Below, piece after piece: positions 61,525 to 64,000 of a stretch of DNA of 64,000 nt. Within the stretch, counting starts at the first letter, position 1. Each line of letters begins with the position of its first letter. The notes under the pieces are model-generated. The model did not search any database and was not told the DNA's origin. It saw only the letters and a list, made by a program, of their open reading frames with translations. The DNA is from Flaviramulus sp. BrNp1-15 (GTDB lineage: Bacteria; Bacteroidota; Bacteroidia; Flavobacteriales; Flavobacteriaceae): assembly GCF_022259695.1 (NCBI RefSeq), contig NZ_CP092099.1:2278471-2342470 (forward strand), in the 5' to 3' direction. The translations under genes were made by a program, and so were the position numbers.

Positions 61525-62784
61525 TTACTCTCCCATTGCCGCTAAAACAGCCGCAGAAAGGCGCTTGTAAGTTCCGTTATCTAAACGTTCTCTAATAGCA
61601 TCAAAAGCATCTAAAGTTTCTTCAACATCTTGTAAAGTATGCGTTGCAGTAGGAATCATTCTTAGTAAAATTAATCCTTTAGGTATCACAGGATAAACTA
61701 CTATAGAACAGAATATTCCGTAATTTTCACGTAAATCTTTAACTAAAGCCATAGCTTCAGGAATACTTCCTTTTAAGTATACAGGCGTTACACAACTTTG
61801 AGTTGTACCAATATCAAAACCACGATCTTTTAAACCAGACTGTAATGCATTAACTACCGTCCATAAATTTTGTTTTAATTCTGGCATCGTTTTAAGCATT
61901 TCTAAACGCTTTAATGCACCGACTACAAGTTGCATTTGTAATGATTTTGCGAACATTTGCGAACGCAAATTATATTTTAAATAATCTATTATTTCTTGGT
62001 CTCCAGCAATAAATGCACCTGTACTAGCCATAGACTTTGCAAAAGTTGCAAAATACACATCAATATCGTCTTGAACACCTTGCTCTTCTCCTGCTCCTGC
62101 TCCAGTTGCACCTAAAGTTCCAAAACCATGAGCATCATCAACAAATAACCTGAAATTAAATTTCTTTTTTAGTTCTACAATTTCTTTTAAACGCCCTTGC
62201 TCTCCACGCATTCCAAAAACACCTTCAGAAATAACTAAAATTCCTCCTCCAGTTTGTTCTGCCATTTTAGTAGCACGTTCTAAGTTTTTCTCAAGACTTT
62301 CAACATCATTATGCTTATAAGTAAAACGTTTACCCATGTGTAAACGCACACCATCAATTATACAAGCGTGAGCATCTACGTCATAAACAATAATGTCGTC
62401 TTTAGATACCAACGCGTCAATGGTAGACACCATACCTTGGTAACCAAAATTTAAAAGATAAGCAGCTTCCTTTTTTACAAAAGATGCTAATTCATTTTGA
62501 AGTTTTTCATGTAAATCAGTATGACCAGACATCATTCTTGCTCCCATAGGGTAAGCAGAACCATATTGAGCAGCTGCCTCAGCATCTACTTTTCTTACTT
62601 CTGGGTGATTTGCTAAACCTAAATAGTCATTAATACTCCATGTGATAACCTCTTTACCTTGAAATTTCATTCGGTTAGAAATTTCTCCTTCTAATTTAGG
62701 AAATACAAAGTAACCTTCTGCTTGAGAAGCCCATTTACCTAATGGTCCTTTGTCTTTATAAATTTTATCAAATAAATCTTTCAT
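61525..62784 (-). CDS. Alpha-oxoamine synthase family PLP enzyme (likely cysteate- or serine-acyl condensing)
   Basis: 419 residues. The fold and motifs are those of the AONS/SPT/KBL family: ITWSINDYLGLANHPEV, MGARMMSGHTDLHEKLQ, LFVDDAHGFGTLGATGAG, and the PLP lysine in TFAKSMASTGAFIAGD. Members condense an amino acid with an acyl thioester and release CO2. The window ends with a cysteine-synthase-like PLP gene on the same strand just upstream. That pairing matches sulfonolipid (capnine) biosynthesis in gliding Bacteroidota, where cysteate is acylated. Serine palmitoyltransferase is the main alternative; sequence reading alone does not separate them. Confidence 0.88.
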   Translation of the reverse strand: MKDLFDKIYKDKGPLGKWASQAEGYFVFPKLEGEISNRMKFQGKEVITWSINDYLGLANHPEVRKVDAEAAAQYGSAYPMGARMMSGHTDLHEKLQNELASFVKKEAAYLLNFGYQGMVSTIDALVSKDDIIVYDVDAHACIIDGVRLHMGKRFTYKHNDVESLEKNLERATKMAEQTGGGILVISEGVFGMRGEQGRLKEIVELKKKFNFRLFVDDAHGFGTLGATGAGAGEEQGVQDDIDVYFATFAKSMASTGAFIAGDQEIIDYLKYNLRSQMFAKSLQMQLVVGALKRLEMLKTMPELKQNLWTVVNALQSGLKDRGFDIGTTQSCVTPVYLKGSIPEAMALVKDLRENYGIFCSIVVYPVIPKGLILLRMIPTATHTLQDVEETLDAFDAIRERLDNGTYKRLSAAVLAAMGE

Positions 62785-62972
62785 CTATTATAAATCAAAT
62801 TGCTATTAAACTAAGACATAACTATAACCAGGGAGTTTGCTTTTGTTAAAGGGAATAAACATAAGAAAATGTTTAAAATTTAAGAAACTTTAGCTTTTAG
62901 TTAGTTCGTGCAAAATTAAATATTTATATGGTTTGAACATAATTTTTGATGCTCAATTATTGGCAAAATAAA

Positions 62973-63015
62973 AAAAGAGATAAAATTTTACTGTAATTGC
63001 AAAATATTATCTCTT
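62973..63015 (-). terminator. Possible terminator after the cysteine-synthase-like gene
   Basis: AAAGAGATAA (62973-62982) and TTATCTCTTT (63006-63015) form a 10-bp stem with a 23-base loop that has further complementarity. A TAATTTTG -7-like box for the oxoamine synthase lies nearby at 62911-62918 on the minus strand. Confidence 0.55.
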
Positions 63016-63033
63016 TAATTTATGTTATTTATA

Positions 63034-64000
63034 TTACTTTATGTACTGAATACTTTGTGTTGCCGCCTCATTAACACTATCAAAAAAGCCTTGTTCATTC
63101 ATCCATTTATCACTGTAAACTTTACTCATGTAACGCGAACCATGATCTGGAAAAATAACAACTACATTATCATCTTTTTTAAATCTACCTTCTTCTCCTA
63201 ATTGAAGTATAGCCTGAATAGCTGCACCAGAAGTATAACCAACAAACATACCCTCTTTTTTAGCTATTAAGCGAGCTGTATGGGCGCTGTCTTCATCAGT
63301 AACTTTAACAAACTCATCAATAACATCAAAATCTGTAGCTGTTGGAATTAAATTTTTACCCAAACCTTCAATTCGGTATGGATAAATTTCTTTTTCATCA
63401 AACTCTCTGGTTTCATGATATTTTTTAATGACTGAGCCAAAAGCATCAACACCAATTATTTGTATATCTGGATTTTGCTCTTTTAAATATTTAGCAGTAC
63501 CAGAAATAGTTCCTCCTGTACCACTACAAGCTACAAGATGCGTAATTTCACCTCCTGTTTGTTCCCAAATTTCTGGCCCTGTAGATTTATAATGTGCGTC
63601 AATATTTAATTGATTGAAATACTGATTAATATAAACCGAACCTTTAATTTCTTCGTGCAAACGTTTTGCAACTTGATAATACGATCTTGGATCATCTGCA
63701 CTAACATGAGCAGGACATACATAAACCTTGGCTCCCATTGTTTTCAGCATATCAATTTTATCTGCTGAAGATTTAGAACTCACTGCTAATACACAATCAT
63801 AACCTTTAATAATACTAACCATGGCAATGCTAAAGCCTGTATTACCAGAAGTTGTTTCTATAATAGTATCGCCAGGAGAAAGGATACCCTTTTTCTCTGC
63901 TTCTTCTATAATGTAAAGTGCAATTCTGTCTTTGGAAGATTGTCCAGGGTTAAAAGATTCTATTTTTGCATAAAAGTTTCCTTTAAACTTGGAAGCTATT
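63034..64000 (-). CDS. Cysteine-synthase-like PLP enzyme, possible cysteate synthase (N-terminus beyond window)
   Basis: The frame is open to the window edge, so about 322 codons are seen and the N-terminus is missing. An internal ATG at 63822 is not the start, because essential motifs lie upstream: [17 protein letters not shown] with the PLP lysine, and [16 protein letters not shown], the substrate loop. Later motifs are [19 protein letters not shown] and [14 protein letters not shown]. The fold is type II PLP, as in O-acetylserine sulfhydrylase and cystathionine beta-synthase. Beside an alpha-oxoamine synthase it could make cysteate for sulfonolipids; ordinary cysteine synthesis is the alternative. 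Confidence 0.85.
   Translation of the reverse strand, partial: IASKFKGNFYAKIESFNPGQSSKDRIALYIIEEAEKKGILSPGDTIIETTSGNTGFSIAMVSIIKGYDCVLAVSSKSSADKIDMLKTMGAKVYVCPAHVSADDPRSYYQVAKRLHEEIKGSVYINQYFNQLNIDAHYKSTGPEIWEQTGGEITHLVACSGTGGTISGTAKYLKEQNPDIQIIGVDAFGSVIKKYHETREFDEKEIYPYRIEGLGKNLIPTATDFDVIDEFVKVTDEDSAHTARLIAKKEGMFVGYTSGAAIQAILQLGEEGRFKKDDNVVVIFPDHGSRYMSKVYSDKWMNEQGFFDSVNEAATQSIQYIK

Noticed and set aside
63034-63822. Complete 262-residue protein starting at the ATG at 63822
   Set aside because: The reading frame continues upstream to the window edge and contains the PLP lysine and SGNTG motifs needed for the enzyme.

Overview
The window looks like a chromosomal segment of a marine-type Flavobacteriaceae bacterium (phylum Bacteroidota). 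The DNA is strongly AT-rich. Several upstream regions carry the Bacteroidota -7 promoter box TAnnTTTG. The gene content is typically flavobacterial: a DUF3667 protein, a DUF4834 protein, a YfhO protein, an SDR-type threonine dehydrogenase and a probable sulfonolipid gene pair. No rRNA, tRNA, CRISPR array, transposase or integrase was found.

1-33.5 kb is a large surface-polysaccharide locus. On the minus strand lie an aminotransferase, a membrane nucleotide-sugar 4,6-dehydratase, a Wza-like export lipoprotein and the N-terminal part of a Wzc-like co-polymerase/kinase. Diverging from them is a tightly packed 14 kb plus-strand operon (5661-19675). It holds a UDP-HexNAc 4-epimerase and dehydrogenase, a Wzx flippase, acetyl- and pyruvyl-transferases, four glycosyltransferases, an MBOAT acyltransferase with an SGNH partner, and an EpsG-like polymerase. 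The operon ends at a near-perfect terminator facing a beta-helix lipoprotein. A looser accessory block follows (22-33.5 kb): a PglA-like glycosyltransferase, two paralogous CapK/PaaK-like adenylate-forming enzymes, a YqcI/YcgG protein, two ATP-grasp enzymes, a PglC-like initiating sugar transferase and an epimerase-like threonine dehydrogenase.

33.6-46.8 kb is mostly core chromosome: an Lrp regulator, an M14 peptidase divergent from an XRE regulator with shared palindromic operators, an MBL hydrolase, peroxiredoxin, a cysteine-free endonuclease III, an ECF sigma factor with a 49-residue companion, uvrA, an AraC regulator and a DUF3667 protein.

46.8-53.7 kb is the most unusual part. It has a tandem array of palindromic repeats, two paralogous secreted beta-repeat proteins each behind a sigma-54-type promoter, and two accessory genes framed by long imperfect-palindrome (attC-like) elements with duplicated terminators. 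It also has a compact exosortase system whose likely substrate carries four 17-residue His/Cys repeats and a PLDGG-type C-terminal sorting signal.

53.7-64 kb holds a second envelope-glycan operon (YfhO, glycosyltransferase, flippase), a DUF4834 protein, an outer-membrane barrel, a GNAT-like protein, and an alpha-oxoamine synthase next to a cysteine-synthase-like enzyme. This last pair is a plausible sulfonolipid (capnine) pathway.
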